The notes under the pieces: generated by a model | The model's input: the letters and a program-made list of their open reading frames with translations, nothing else | Database searches by the model: none | Told to the model about the DNA's origin: nothing | From: JBQCEE01 sp051960575 | Lineage (GTDB): Bacteria > Actinomycetota > Actinomycetes > Mycobacteriales > Jatrophihabitantaceae | Assembly: GCF_051960575.1 (NCBI RefSeq) | Contig: NZ_JBQCEE010000075.1 | Span: forward strand, 1 to 32,314 | Length of the DNA stretch: 32,314 bases | Direction: 5' to 3' | Part shown: piece after piece, positions 15,480 through 23,258 of the stretch | How the letters are laid out: every line of letters begins with the position of its first letter | Position numbering within the stretch: the first letter of the stretch is position 1 | Position numbers and translations under genes: made by a program

Positions 15480-15551
15480 GCTGAGCTCCTCGTCCTGGCT
15501 GCGGCCGGCGTGGACAACGACTGCGGTCGGTCTCGGTTAGGGTCGCGGTTC

Positions 15552-16013
15552 ATGAGCATGTGGCCGCCTGCGTCAGCGGCGCCGGAGCGATTGACCTTGT
15601 TGCCGTCGTGGGCGATGGCTCGGTTGAGTCGAGTCGCCCGGTCCTGGTTGGAGCAGAACCTGGCTCAGCTGGGGCTGGTGCTCGGTGAGTACGCGACGTT
15701 GGAGACGGTCTCGGCGCACACCGACGCATCGCAGCGGGAGTTGGCGCTCGCGGCCGGCTATGACCCGAGCGATCTGGTGACGATCCTCGACCGGCTCGAG
15801 GCCGCCAGCCTGATCACGCGAACCCGCGACGCGCGTGATCGGCGACGGCAGGTGGTGGCGTTGACGGCCGATGGCCGGACGGCGCTGCGTCGTGGCCGTG
15901 CGGCGGCACAAGCAGCGCGGCGGCGGCTGCTCGAACCGCTGGCCGCCGACCAGGCGTCGGAGTTCGAGGCAACGTTGCGGCAGCTGCTGTTCCATCACTG
16001 CCCCGACGTCTGA
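15552..16013 (+). CDS. MarR-family transcriptional regulator
   Basis: The 153-residue protein has the MarR winged-helix layout. An N-terminal dimerisation helix (ARSWLEQNLAQLGLVLGEYA) precedes the recognition region DASQRELALAAGYDPSDLVT and the wing RTRDARDRRRQVVALTADG, with a C-terminal helix LRQLLFHHC. The DxRDRR-like wing is characteristic. ATG 15552 gives the normal domain spacing. It is divergent from the frameshifted metallo-hydrolase gene and converges with the MDR oxidoreductase gene, so it could respond to a small aromatic or lactone compound handled by either; this is inference. Confidence 0.93.
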   Translation: MSMWPPASAAPERLTLLPSWAMARLSRVARSWLEQNLAQLGLVLGEYATLETVSAHTDASQRELALAAGYDPSDLVTILDRLEAASLITRTRDARDRRRQVVALTADGRTALRRGRAAAQAARRRLLEPLAADQASEFEATLRQLLFHHCPDV

Positions 16014-16071
16014 CGATCCGTCAAGCCCCGGCGCGGAGCGCGGGCAGCCGCCGCGGCACGCCTCACTCTGG

Positions 16072-17019
16072 TCATGGTGACGCGAATCGGATCGCGACCT
16101 TGCCGGTGAGCCGTGCCGTGGCGTAGTCGGCGAACGCGTCGATCGCGTCCGAGGCGTCGACGACGTGGTCGGCCTCGAGTTCGACAATCCCGTCGGCGAG
16201 GAGTTGAGCGACCTGCGCCAAGGCAGCACGGTCGGGCTCGTTGCGGATGTAGGTGACGGTGAGTTCGCGTCCGAAATGTTCCGGCTCGGGACCGAACAGG
16301 GTGCTGACAAGCTGGCCGCCGGCGCGGACCAACGCGGCGCTGGTGAGCAGGTCGCCGAGCTGGTTGACCATGTCGATGACGAGGTCGAACCCTTGGGGAC
16401 GGATCGCGTGGAGTTGGCTCGGCAGGTCACCGCCGCGGTAGTCGAGCACTATCGCGGCACCGGCGCGGTGAAGGCGGGCCTCATCGGCCGGAGCGCCGGT
16501 CGCGGTGACGACGAAGCCGAGGTCGCGCAGCTGCGGGAGAAGGAAGCGTCCGATGCCGCCGCTCGCTCCGATGACCAATGCGTGTTCGCCGGTGTGCCCT
16601 CCCGTGCTGTGGAGGTTGCGGAGGATGGTCGCCGAGGTGAGCCCCACCATCGACGCGACGGCGGCGGCGGTTACCGGGACACTGGCCGGTCGGCGGGTCA
16701 GCGTGCCGCTGGGTGTTAGGACGGTGTCGCCGAGGGCGCCGCCGACCATGCCGAGGACGGGATCTCCGACCGCGACGTCAGTGACGCCTTCGCCGACAGC
16801 GATGACGACGCCGGCCAGATCCGAGGCGATCGGTGCGGGCAGCGGCAGCGGCATCATGGCGGCCATATCGCCGCGCGCGATCTTGGCGTCGATCGGGTTG
16901 AGGCCGACGGCCTCGACCCGGACGGCGACGATCCCGGGGCCGGGGTCGGCACGGTCGAGGTCCTGCCAGACCAGCCGGGGTGGGGTGCCGTAGTCGGCAA
17001 GAGCGATGCGGCGCCTCAG
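16072..17019 (-). CDS. Zinc-free quinone-oxidoreductase-like MDR enzyme; apparent CTG start
   Basis: The medium-chain dehydrogenase/reductase fold is clear: RVEAVGLNPIDAKIARGD, DLAGVVIAVGEGVTD, the NADPH-binding ALVIGASGGIGRFLLPQL and FDLVIDMV. No structural-zinc Cys set is present, as in quinone oxidoreductases. The first ATG (16866) would remove the N-terminal 51 residues, which are plainly family sequence. Frame and family sequence extend to an in-frame TAA just upstream. Within that stretch CTG 17019, preceded by AAAGGAG, is the best start; GTG and ATG are absent. Either the gene uses CTG or a small deletion damaged the start. It would be 315 residues, normal for the family. Confidence 0.8.
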   Translation of the reverse strand: MRRRIALADYGTPPRLVWQDLDRADPGPGIVAVRVEAVGLNPIDAKIARGDMAAMMPLPLPAPIASDLAGVVIAVGEGVTDVAVGDPVLGMVGGALGDTVLTPSGTLTRRPASVPVTAAAVASMVGLTSATILRNLHSTGGHTGEHALVIGASGGIGRFLLPQLRDLGFVVTATGAPADEARLHRAGAAIVLDYRGGDLPSQLHAIRPQGFDLVIDMVNQLGDLLTSAALVRAGGQLVSTLFGPEPEHFGRELTVTYIRNEPDRAALAQVAQLLADGIVELEADHVVDASDAIDAFADYATARLTGKVAIRFASP

Positions 17020-17130
17020 GTCACTCCTTTACGTCGTGGTCGAGATGGTGAATGCGGGTCGGGCGGCTGTGGGCCGTCGAGTGTGCGGCGGTGAGCGTTG
17101 CCGAGCGACGTCGTTGCGCTTTTGTCGAGG

Positions 17131-17557
17131 TCACCGGTCCGCTGCGGGGACAGGGTCGAGTTGGGCCAGCTCGATGAGCCTTCCGTCGGGATCCCGAAGG
17201 AAGCACCGTCGTGCCGACGGGACCGGCATGGGCGGCGTCAGGAACGTCGCGCCGGCAGCCGTCCAGGCCGCGACGGTCGCGTCGATGTCGCCGACGCGGA
17301 TGTTGAGCGCGGCACTGAACCGGTTCGGCTCCGGCGCGACGGCGAATACACCCGGCTTGTCCGGCGTCGGCCCCCCCTTGCTCGGCGATCTGCACCCAGA
17401 GGTTGCCTAGGCGCAACACCGGCGGAGGCCCGTCGAGCACCACCTCGCCGCCGAGCACCTGGCGGTAGAACGTGGCAGCTCGAGCCACGTCGGCACTGAT
17501 CAGCATGACAGTGACGATCGGCCCGGCTGAGGTATCCGGCAGCCGTGCACTGATCAC
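17131..17557 (-). pseudogene. VOC-fold (glyoxalase/bleomycin-resistance-like) protein with a homopolymer frameshift
   Basis: The N-terminal half (TVMLISADVARAATFYRQVL, then LRLGNLWVQIAEQGG) is read from GTG 17557 to a run of seven C on the plus strand at 17371-17377. Removing one base there restores PTPDKPGVFAVAPEPNRFSA, LNIRVGDIDATVAAWTAAGA and CFLRDPDGRLIELAQLDPV, ending TGA at 17131-17133. The rejoined protein of about 141 residues is a complete VOC domain with typical closing DPDGRLIEL. Its reaction cannot be stated; family members include lyases, dioxygenases and resistance proteins. It lies upstream of the MDR gene on the same strand, 111 nt apart. The run length is a classic site of sequencing error. 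Confidence 0.78.
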
Positions 17558-17813
17558 GGGAATCGCCAATCGTGGGATTGTCCAACTATTACACGTGCAA
17601 TGTGCAGGAACAGCGCCCGCCGCACAAGTAGGGCCGCCGGTGCGCGGCGGAGTCAGCGTGTGTTGGCCTGCGCTGTGTGCGTTCCATGGGGGCTGCTGAC
17701 CGTCGTAGCGCCGATCAGGGGCCCTTCGCGGAGGGTGCAGGTGCCGTTGACGATGCACGCCGTGCTGCGGTGACGGGGCGCCGCGAGACGACAGCTTTTG
17801 GGCGGACGGACGT
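17558..17813. other. Intergenic stretch with no supported gene
   Basis: Between the VOC gene start and the LysR gene end no reading frame has convincing codon bias or a family match. A short minus-strand reading (CIVNGTCTLREGPLIGA) faintly recalls the tail of an amidohydrolase, but is too short to call. Confidence 0.4.
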
Positions 17814-18713
17814 TCAGCTGCCGAACGCAACAGCACGCGCCGCGACAGCGTCGATCAGCGCTCGCCCGTGCACCCCGAGGCCGAGCGTGCGGGTCACGGC
17901 CAACAGCTCGATGCGGTCGCCATCGGCCAGCGTCCCGCACTGGACGCCGGCCGGCACCGGTGTCCAGGGTGAGGTGAAGGTCCAGCCGATACCTGCTGCG
18001 ACCAGCGCGAGCTGTCCGGACAAGGTGGTCGCCTCAGCGACGACCCGCGCCTCCAGGCCACGGCGCGTAAACCGCTCGAGCATGTCCTCGTAGTAGTGGC
18101 GGCTCGCTGACGGCATGACCCAGGGCCGCGCGGCCGCCTCGGCCCAGGCGATCTCGTCGCAGCCGGCGAGCGGATCGGTTGCTGGCATCGCGACTTGTGT
18201 CGGCCGCTCGTCGAGCCGCTGGACGGCGCCGCCGTCCAGCACGCGTGCGTCGGCGGTCGCGTAGCAGAAGACAACGTCGAGGTCGCCGGCGAGCAGCCGC
18301 TGCAGCAGCTGCGACAACGACCCCTCGTTGATGCTCACCCGGGATGCCAGGGTCGATACGTCCGGGACGGCGGAGGGCACGAGCGACGAGGCGAGCGAGG
18401 ACAGCGCGCCGACCCGCAACGTCTGGTCGCCGCCTGCTGCCGCGAACGTCTCGAGCGCTTGGTCGAGGGCGCGGACCGCCGGCCCGACGTGTTGCACGAG
18501 GCGCTCACCGGCAACGGTCAGGGTGACACCGCGCGGTGTGCGCACGAACAGGCGCAGCCCGAGTTGCCGTTCGAGCCGGGCGACCTGCTGGCTGATCGAG
18601 GGCTGCGCCAGCCGCAGACGCTCGCCGGCCCGCCCGAAGTGCAGGGTGTCGGCGACCGCGAGGAACACCCTCAGGCGCCGCAGGTCAGCTTCCACCGGTC
18701 CAGCATCCGGCAT
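17814..18713 (-). CDS. LysR-family transcriptional regulator
   Basis: The 299-residue protein has the N-terminal LysR helix-turn-helix (LRRLRVFLAVADTLHFGRAG, then RLAQPSISQQVARLERQLG and LFVRTPRGVTLT) and a periplasmic-binding-like effector domain (LRVGALSSLASSLVP; LLAGDLDVVFCY; VAAGIGWTF). ATG 18713 is selected because the residues before it are not family sequence. It is divergent from an SRPBCC gene, and LysR proteins usually regulate a divergent neighbour. A dyad at 18740-18756 lies just upstream of its start. The effector is unknown. Confidence 0.93.
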   Translation of the reverse strand: MPDAGPVEADLRRLRVFLAVADTLHFGRAGERLRLAQPSISQQVARLERQLGLRLFVRTPRGVTLTVAGERLVQHVGPAVRALDQALETFAAAGGDQTLRVGALSSLASSLVPSAVPDVSTLASRVSINEGSLSQLLQRLLAGDLDVVFCYATADARVLDGGAVQRLDERPTQVAMPATDPLAGCDEIAWAEAAARPWVMPSASRHYYEDMLERFTRRGLEARVVAEATTLSGQLALVAAGIGWTFTSPWTPVPAGVQCGTLADGDRIELLAVTRTLGLGVHGRALIDAVAARAVAFGS

Positions 18714-18739
18714 CGCGGCGGTGACCGCCCATAGGGCGC

Positions 18740-18756
18740 ACCGATCGCGAATCGGT
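18740..18756. promoter_or_regulatory. Candidate LysR binding dyad ACCGAT-N5-ATCGGT
   Basis: Perfect 6-bp arms around a 5-nt centre lie between the LysR and SRPBCC genes, 27 nt from the LysR start. LysR proteins typically bind interrupted dyads near their own promoter and the divergent one; the assignment is positional. Confidence 0.4.
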
Positions 18757-18874
18757 ATTGCCCGGGCGCCGTCGTGGCAGTTGACTTGAAGCGGGCGGGC
18801 GTCCACGAGCCGGTCTCGGGAATCAGAGGCAGCCCATCCGCCGTGCGGACATCGACGAAAGGTCACGCCGACCG

Positions 18875-19399
18875 ATGACCGCTCGCACATCACGCCCAGG
18901 CCGGCACCAGCTCCAGGGCGAACGGGTGATCAAGGCCGACCTCGCCGACGTGTATCGGATGCTGCTGGAGCCGGCGGAGCAGCTGCGGTGGAACTCGCTG
19001 TATCTCGAAGCCTTTATCGACCCGCCCGGACCGATCACCTCAGGGACACGCCTGACCGGCCGCTTCAAGGGCTCCGGTCGGGCCGAGGTCACCTTCGTCG
19101 ATGTCGTGCCGGACGAACAGTTCACCCATCACAGTGTGATGAGGCTACCGGGGACGGCGATTCGGCTCGGCGGGTTCGACCACACCTACCGCGTTGCTGC
19201 GACCGCCGAGGGCACGCAGGTCTGTCAATACGTGCGCTTCGCACCGTCCGGTGTTGGGCGTCTTCTCGCGCCGCTGATCATGCTGTCGTTCCGGCGGCGA
19301 CTGCCCGCGAGCTTCGAGGAGCTGCAGCGCTACGTCGAGAAGACCGGCACGGCGGATGAGCCGCCGCCTCAGCGCGACAGCAGTGGCCTCGGGTCATAG
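18875..19399 (+). CDS. SRPBCC-family (polyketide cyclase/dehydrase-like) protein
   Basis: The 174-residue protein has the helix-grip pattern of the START/SRPBCC superfamily. An opening strand and helix (VIKADLADVYRMLLEP with RWNSLYLEAF) are followed by alternating strands (GTRLTGRFKGSGRAEVTFVD, THHSVMRLPG, FDHTYRVAATAEGTQVCQYV) and a long C-terminal helix (FRRRLPASFEELQRYVEK). Such proteins bind hydrophobic ligands in a cavity; some are cyclases, many are not enzymes. ATG 18875 is the likely start, though AAAGG lies rather far upstream. Its 3' end overlaps the converging NTF2-like gene by 31 nt. The divergent LysR regulator is the likely controller. Confidence 0.75.
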   Translation: MTARTSRPGRHQLQGERVIKADLADVYRMLLEPAEQLRWNSLYLEAFIDPPGPITSGTRLTGRFKGSGRAEVTFVDVVPDEQFTHHSVMRLPGTAIRLGGFDHTYRVAATAEGTQVCQYVRFAPSGVGRLLAPLIMLSFRRRLPASFEELQRYVEKTGTADEPPPQRDSSGLGS

Positions 19400-19755
19400 A
19401 AGGAACGCAGGCCTGTGATGGTGCCGGTGGCCGGATCGAGCTGGAAGTGTTCGGACTGCCAGACGGCGCCTGCCGGCGTCGGGAACCGGATCAGGGCCAC
19501 CACTGCGGCGCCGTCGATGGTGAAGTGCAGTGACGTCACCTCGGCGTGCTGCAGCAGGACCGCTGCCTGCACGGCGATCGCGGCGCCCTGAGCTCCCGTG
19601 GCCGGCGCGCCCAGCCGGTCCCGGACGATCGGGCTGTCCAGAACGAACTCCGGCGCGAGCACCCTGCCGAGCGCCTCGTGGACCGCGACGGCATCACCGG
19701 CCTGGAACGCCTTGTAGTAGCGGCGGACCACCGCGGCCGCATCGTCGCGGTTCAC
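19369..19755 (-). CDS. NTF2/SnoaL-like fold protein
   Basis: The 128-residue protein shows the SnoaL-like cone fold: AVVRRYYKAFQAGDAVAVHE (helices 1-2), LAPEFVLDSP, EVTSLHFTIDGAAVVALIRF, WQSEHFQLD and a closing GLRSFYDPRPLLS. Members act as polyketide cyclases, isomerases or hydrolases, or simply bind ligand, so the reaction is open. GTG 19755 forms a GTGA overlap with the methyltransferase stop, which fixes the start. It is the last gene of a coupled five-gene set. Confidence 0.85.
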   Translation of the reverse strand: MNRDDAAAVVRRYYKAFQAGDAVAVHEALGRVLAPEFVLDSPIVRDRLGAPATGAQGAAIAVQAAVLLQHAEVTSLHFTIDGAAVVALIRFPTPAGAVWQSEHFQLDPATGTITGLRSFYDPRPLLSR

Positions 19756-20366
19756 GGTCGCCGTCCTGCGGCAGGCGCCCTGACACTCAAGGCGAGGTCG
19801 GCCACGAAACGGGTCGACCAGCCGTCCGCAGACCCGAGTCGAGATCGCGCGCGCCGCTCCCCCAGGTCGAGATTCGTCGTGACCACCACGCCGTGCTCGC
19901 GCAGCGAGCCGGTCACCTGCTCGAGCAGGCGCGCCGGAGGCTCGTAGCCGTCGAAGAAGATCAGGTCGAACGGTCCGGTGAGCGAGGGAACAACCATGTC
20001 GAAGTCCCCCTCGTGCACCGTGACCGAGGCTCGGAGGCCGGCGCGTTCGATGTTTTCGCGGGCCAGCTGCACGTGCAGCGGGTCGCGCTCGATGGTGTCG
20101 ACGTGCGCGCCGCGCGACGCCCACCAGCACGAGGTGTACCCGAGCGCGGTGCCCAGTTCGAGGACCCTGGCCGGCTTCGCCGCGGCGGCGACCGCGCCGA
20201 GCACGGTGCCGTCCTGGTACGGGTAGGCCCAGCAACCATGGTCGTGGCGGTGCGTGTCCGTCGCGGCGCGCACCGACAAATACGGATCCCTGTGGTCGCG
20301 CCGGCGTAGGCCGTCCTCGACGGCCAGGACCAACGCGTCGGCGACAACGGCAGGGTCGGCGGTCAC
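19752..20366 (-). CDS. Class I SAM-dependent O-methyltransferase
   Basis: The 204-residue protein has the Rossmann-like methyltransferase core. Motif I VLELGTALGYTSCWWASRGA is followed by an acidic residue after strand 2 (VDTIERDPLHVQLARENIER), then TVHEGDFDMVVPSL and FDLIFFDGYEPP. The set resembles small-molecule (catechol- or caffeoyl-CoA-type) O-methyltransferases, which methylate hydroxyls using S-adenosylmethionine. The usual C-terminal metal-binding pattern is not obvious. GTG 20366 forms a GTGA overlap with the SDR stop. Confidence 0.86.
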   Translation of the reverse strand: MTADPAVVADALVLAVEDGLRRRDHRDPYLSVRAATDTHRHDHGCWAYPYQDGTVLGAVAAAAKPARVLELGTALGYTSCWWASRGAHVDTIERDPLHVQLARENIERAGLRASVTVHEGDFDMVVPSLTGPFDLIFFDGYEPPARLLEQVTGSLREHGVVVTTNLDLGERRARSRLGSADGWSTRFVADLALSVRAPAAGRRP

Positions 20367-21079
20367 GGCGTCGCCCCGTGCGGGCGGAACAGGATCTCGT
20401 TGATCTCGACGCCGACCGGCTGATCCAGCGCAAACAGCACGGTGCGCGCGACGTCCTCACTGGTCAGTGTCGCGCCGCCGTTCGCCGTCGCAGACGCGCC
20501 GGTGAAGGTAGTGGCGACCGGGCCCGGCGCGATCAGGGTGACGCCCACCCCGGTGCCGAGCAGTTCCAGGCGGGCTGTTTCGGCGATGCCGGCGACGGCG
20601 TGCTTGGTCGCGGAGTAGAACGACGAGGCCATGGCGTACCGGCCCAGGACGGAGCCGGTGATCACCAATCGACCGCGCGAGGCGATCAGGGCCTCCGCGG
20701 CGGCTCGGACGGTCAGCGCGACACCGAGGACGTTGGTCAGCACCATGTCACGCCAGCCGTCGACGGACGCCTCGGCGGCGCCGGGTCGGTACTGCCGGGG
20801 CCCGGCCGTCATGCCGGCATTCGCGAACGCGGCGTCGAGGCCCTCGAAATCGTCAACCGCAATCGTGACCGCACGCTCGAGGACCGCGGGGTCGGTGACG
20901 TCGCCGACGACCGCCCGCGCGACCGTATCGCCGCCGAGTTCGCCGGCCAGCGCCTCCACCGCCGCAGACCTGGCCAGCAGCACGAGACGCCAGCCCGCCG
21001 CCCGGGCAGCGCGCGCGGTCGCTGCACCGATCCCGCCGGTGGCGCCGGTAATCAGCAGTGCAGGAGCCGGGCGAGTCAC
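20363..21079 (-). CDS. Short-chain dehydrogenase/reductase
   Basis: The 238-residue protein is a classical SDR. The cofactor motif LLITGATGGIGAAT is at about 8-21, followed by DVTDP (60-64), the structural ANAG at about 86-89, the catalytic Ser in VITGSVLGRY (about 142) and Tyr-x3-Lys in FYSATKHAVAGI (Tyr about 155, Lys about 159). The C-terminal PGPVATTF follows. It oxidises or reduces an alcohol/ketone with NAD(P). GTG 21079 gives a GTGA overlap with the hydrolase stop. Confidence 0.93.
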   Translation of the reverse strand: MTRPAPALLITGATGGIGAATARAARAAGWRLVLLARSAAVEALAGELGGDTVARAVVGDVTDPAVLERAVTIAVDDFEGLDAAFANAGMTAGPRQYRPGAAEASVDGWRDMVLTNVLGVALTVRAAAEALIASRGRLVITGSVLGRYAMASSFYSATKHAVAGIAETARLELLGTGVGVTLIAPGPVATTFTGASATANGGATLTSEDVARTVLFALDQPVGVEINEILFRPHGATP

Positions 21080-22044
21080 TGGTGATCCCGGAACCACGCA
21101 GCGGCGAGGCCCACGGCATGATCGATCACCGCGGGATCCTCGTAGTACTGGAAGTGCGAGTTCTCGCCCTGCCAGACCAGGCGCTTGTCCGTCCCCGGCA
21201 CCGCCGCGAAGTGACGCCGCGCCGAGTCCGGGCCGTCGCAGAAGTCGGCGTGCACCATCAGTAACGGCTTCCGCAACTGCTCGGCCGCGGTCAGCGACTC
21301 GAAGGCGAAGTACGGCACGTCGCTCATCAGGGCGTACCGGTTCTCCCACAGGCCGCGGTCGGCCCAGCCGTGGTACCAGTCCCAGATCATCCGCCACGGC
21401 AGCGCAACGTCCGTCCGCACCGGATCAACGATCGCGCCGTACTCGACCTGCCCGTCCTCCTCGTACCGGGCGAGCGCGGCAGCGCCGCGTTCCCTCCGCG
21501 CCTGCAGGCGGTCGGTCACCGCCGCACGCGCGATCTCACCGGCCGCCAACGCCTCGCCTCCGGCCAGTTCGACATCGTTGTCGGCATCGCGGTAGTGACC
21601 GCTGACTGTGGCGATCGAGGTGACACGAGGGTCGTCGACCGCGACCCGCAACATTTCCGACGACCCCTCGCAGACCCCCAAGACTGCGAGCCGGTCGGCG
21701 TCCACCTCGGGACGCGAGGACAGGAAGTCCAACGCCGCACGGACGTCGGCCACCTTGGCCAACGGGTCCTCGAACCGGCGGGGTTCCCCGTCACTTGCGC
21801 CGTGATGGGCCGCGTCGAACGCGAGGGTGACGAAGCCCTCGTCCGCGAGCCGTGTCGCGTACTGCACCGGCGCCTGCTCCTTCACGAAGCAGTACGGGCC
21901 GAGGATGGGCACCGCCGAAGCCGGCTCATCCAGCTCCGACGGCACGTACAGATTGCCTCGCAGCACGAGCTCACCGCTGCGGAAGCTGACCGGTTCGACG
22001 CTGTATCGCCCGTGGCGGCTGCCCGCATGCTCGATTCCGGCCAT
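21076..22044 (-). CDS. Alpha/beta hydrolase with a cysteine nucleophile
   Basis: The 322-residue protein follows the alpha/beta hydrolase order. An oxyanion region GPYCFVKEQAPVQYA precedes FVTLAFDAAHHGASDGEPRR, the nucleophile elbow LAVLGVCEGSSEM with Cys at about 125, an acid region LLMVHADFCDGPDS and a late His in GENSHFQYYEDPAV. Serine is more common at the elbow; Cys occurs in dienelactone-hydrolase-like enzymes. Closest in style to the large soluble hydrolases related to YcjY. The start ATG 22044 lies 1 nt after the stop of the small upstream gene. It heads the coupled hydrolase-SDR-methyltransferase-NTF2 series. Confidence 0.87.
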   Translation of the reverse strand: MAGIEHAGSRHGRYSVEPVSFRSGELVLRGNLYVPSELDEPASAVPILGPYCFVKEQAPVQYATRLADEGFVTLAFDAAHHGASDGEPRRFEDPLAKVADVRAALDFLSSRPEVDADRLAVLGVCEGSSEMLRVAVDDPRVTSIATVSGHYRDADNDVELAGGEALAAGEIARAAVTDRLQARRERGAAALARYEEDGQVEYGAIVDPVRTDVALPWRMIWDWYHGWADRGLWENRYALMSDVPYFAFESLTAAEQLRKPLLMVHADFCDGPDSARRHFAAVPGTDKRLVWQGENSHFQYYEDPAVIDHAVGLAAAWFRDHQ

Positions 22045-22045
22045 G

Positions 22046-22345
22046 TCAGTGCTCCGAACCGGACGCTGCCTGCGCGCTCAACTGCAGGATCAGCGGCAAC
22101 GCCCGCTGCGGGTATCGCTCGTTCATTCGGACGGCGGGGTCGGCTTCGTCGCCACGTGCTTCCGGTGCGAGGTCGGAGGTGTCGAGATATTCGTGGGTGT
22201 CGGTCGGGACATCGACCACCACGCCGGTTGTTCCGATGACGAGCGAGCCGGCGACTGGCATCGTGGACGGATCGGACAGGATGGGTTCGACTTGCAACGT
22301 GGCCACATAGGCATGGAACGCAACAGCGATCGATATCGCCAACAT
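22046..22345 (-). CDS. Small protein of unknown function at the head of the operon
   Basis: A frame of 99 residues from ATG 22345 ends 1 nt before the hydrolase start. It opens with a hydrophobic segment MLAISIAVAFHAYVATLQVE, then VAGSLVIGTTGVVVDVPTDT and an acidic region DLAPEARGDEADP. An upstream GTG adds 10 residues and lies after a plausible AAGG site. Codon third positions are mixed but the 1-nt junction with the next gene supports it. No family recognised. The hydrophobic start could be a membrane anchor, signal or simple beta segment. Confidence 0.5.
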   Translation of the reverse strand: MLAISIAVAFHAYVATLQVEPILSDPSTMPVAGSLVIGTTGVVVDVPTDTHEYLDTSDLAPEARGDEADPAVRMNERYPQRALPLILQLSAQAASGSEH

Positions 22346-22595
22346 CGATCTGCGATAACGGACGCCTATCGCCACGGTCGCCTTCAGCGGCCGACGACTC
22401 CCTCCGTGAACAGCTCTCGACGGAGTCGTGAGCTCTCCCGGTCGGCCGGCGTCGGGGCTCTCCGAAGCAGTGCGGAGCTGCGTAGTCTTCGATGACGACA
22501 CGCGTTCGCACTCTCGGGTCGCGTCTGCGCACCCGACCTCGTCGACCCATCCATTCCATTCGCAGGCGCACCTCGTGCGGGCACTCGGAGGAACC

Positions 22596-23258
22596 TTGAA
22601 GTGCCGGCATGCTGCGGGTGGTAGCAGTACTCCGGCGCCGCGACAGCGACCTCGCGCGGCAGTGCCGGCGACGTGGCAGTTGACAGGCATCTTCGCTGCC
22701 GGTCTCGCCATCGGCGTAGCAACGTCCTGGCTCCAGGGGGTTCTGCCTGCAGCAACCAACTTCTTGGCGAACTCGGGTGCTGTCTGGGCCGTGGCGGCGT
22801 TCCTGCTCTCGGTGATGAACGCGCCAACACCAGTCCGAGGGGCGGTGGCCGGACTGCTGAGCCTGCTCGGAGAAGTCCTGGGCTACTACGCGATCGCTTC
22901 GCCGCTTCGTGGCATCGCGACCACAAGCTCAGAACGAGGCCTGTGGATATCGGCCGCCGTCGTCATCGGTCCGCTCGTCGGCGCGTGCGCCCACTACGCG
23001 CGACATGGCGCCGGTGCTTCTCGCGCCGCTGCACCGGCCGCCGTCTGCGGCATCGTTATCGGCGAAGGGATGTATGCCGTTCTCGAGTTGGCCAACGTTG
23101 GGCAGGGTGCCTCCGAGGTCGGCGTCGCTGGCGCCGCTGCAGCTGTGGTGACGGTCCGCGCGGCGTCCGGTACACGTCACCGCGCAACGGCGGTCGTGAC
23201 CACGCTGGCGGCGGCCATTGTTGTGCTCGGCCTCTATTGGCTCAGCCTCGACGGTTGA
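22596..23258 (+). CDS. DUF6518-like multi-pass membrane protein
   Basis: The 220-residue protein has a short Arg/Pro-rich leader, then about six hydrophobic segments: LTGIFAAGLAIGVATSW, GAVWAVAAFLLSVMNAP, GAVAGLLSLLGEVLGYYAI, WISAAVVIGPLVGACAHYA, AAVCGIVIGEGMYAVLEL and a final AAAIVVLGLYWLSLDG. The arrangement, including LANSGAVW and GYYAI, resembles the DUF6518 family; function is unknown. TTG 22596 is preferred because GGAGGA lies 4 nt upstream; the frame is open to 22428 but that portion lacks family sequence. The 3' end overlaps the converging lutC gene by 25 nt. Confidence 0.8.
   Translation: MKCRHAAGGSSTPAPRQRPRAAVPATWQLTGIFAAGLAIGVATSWLQGVLPAATNFLANSGAVWAVAAFLLSVMNAPTPVRGAVAGLLSLLGEVLGYYAIASPLRGIATTSSERGLWISAAVVIGPLVGACAHYARHGAGASRAAAPAAVCGIVIGEGMYAVLELANVGQGASEVGVAGAAAAVVTVRAASGTRHRATAVVTTLAAAIVVLGLYWLSLDG

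Noticed and set aside
17653..17800. Possible remnant of an amidohydrolase tail (minus strand)
   Set aside because: Only a short faint resemblance; no start, no upstream domain, and codon bias is weak.
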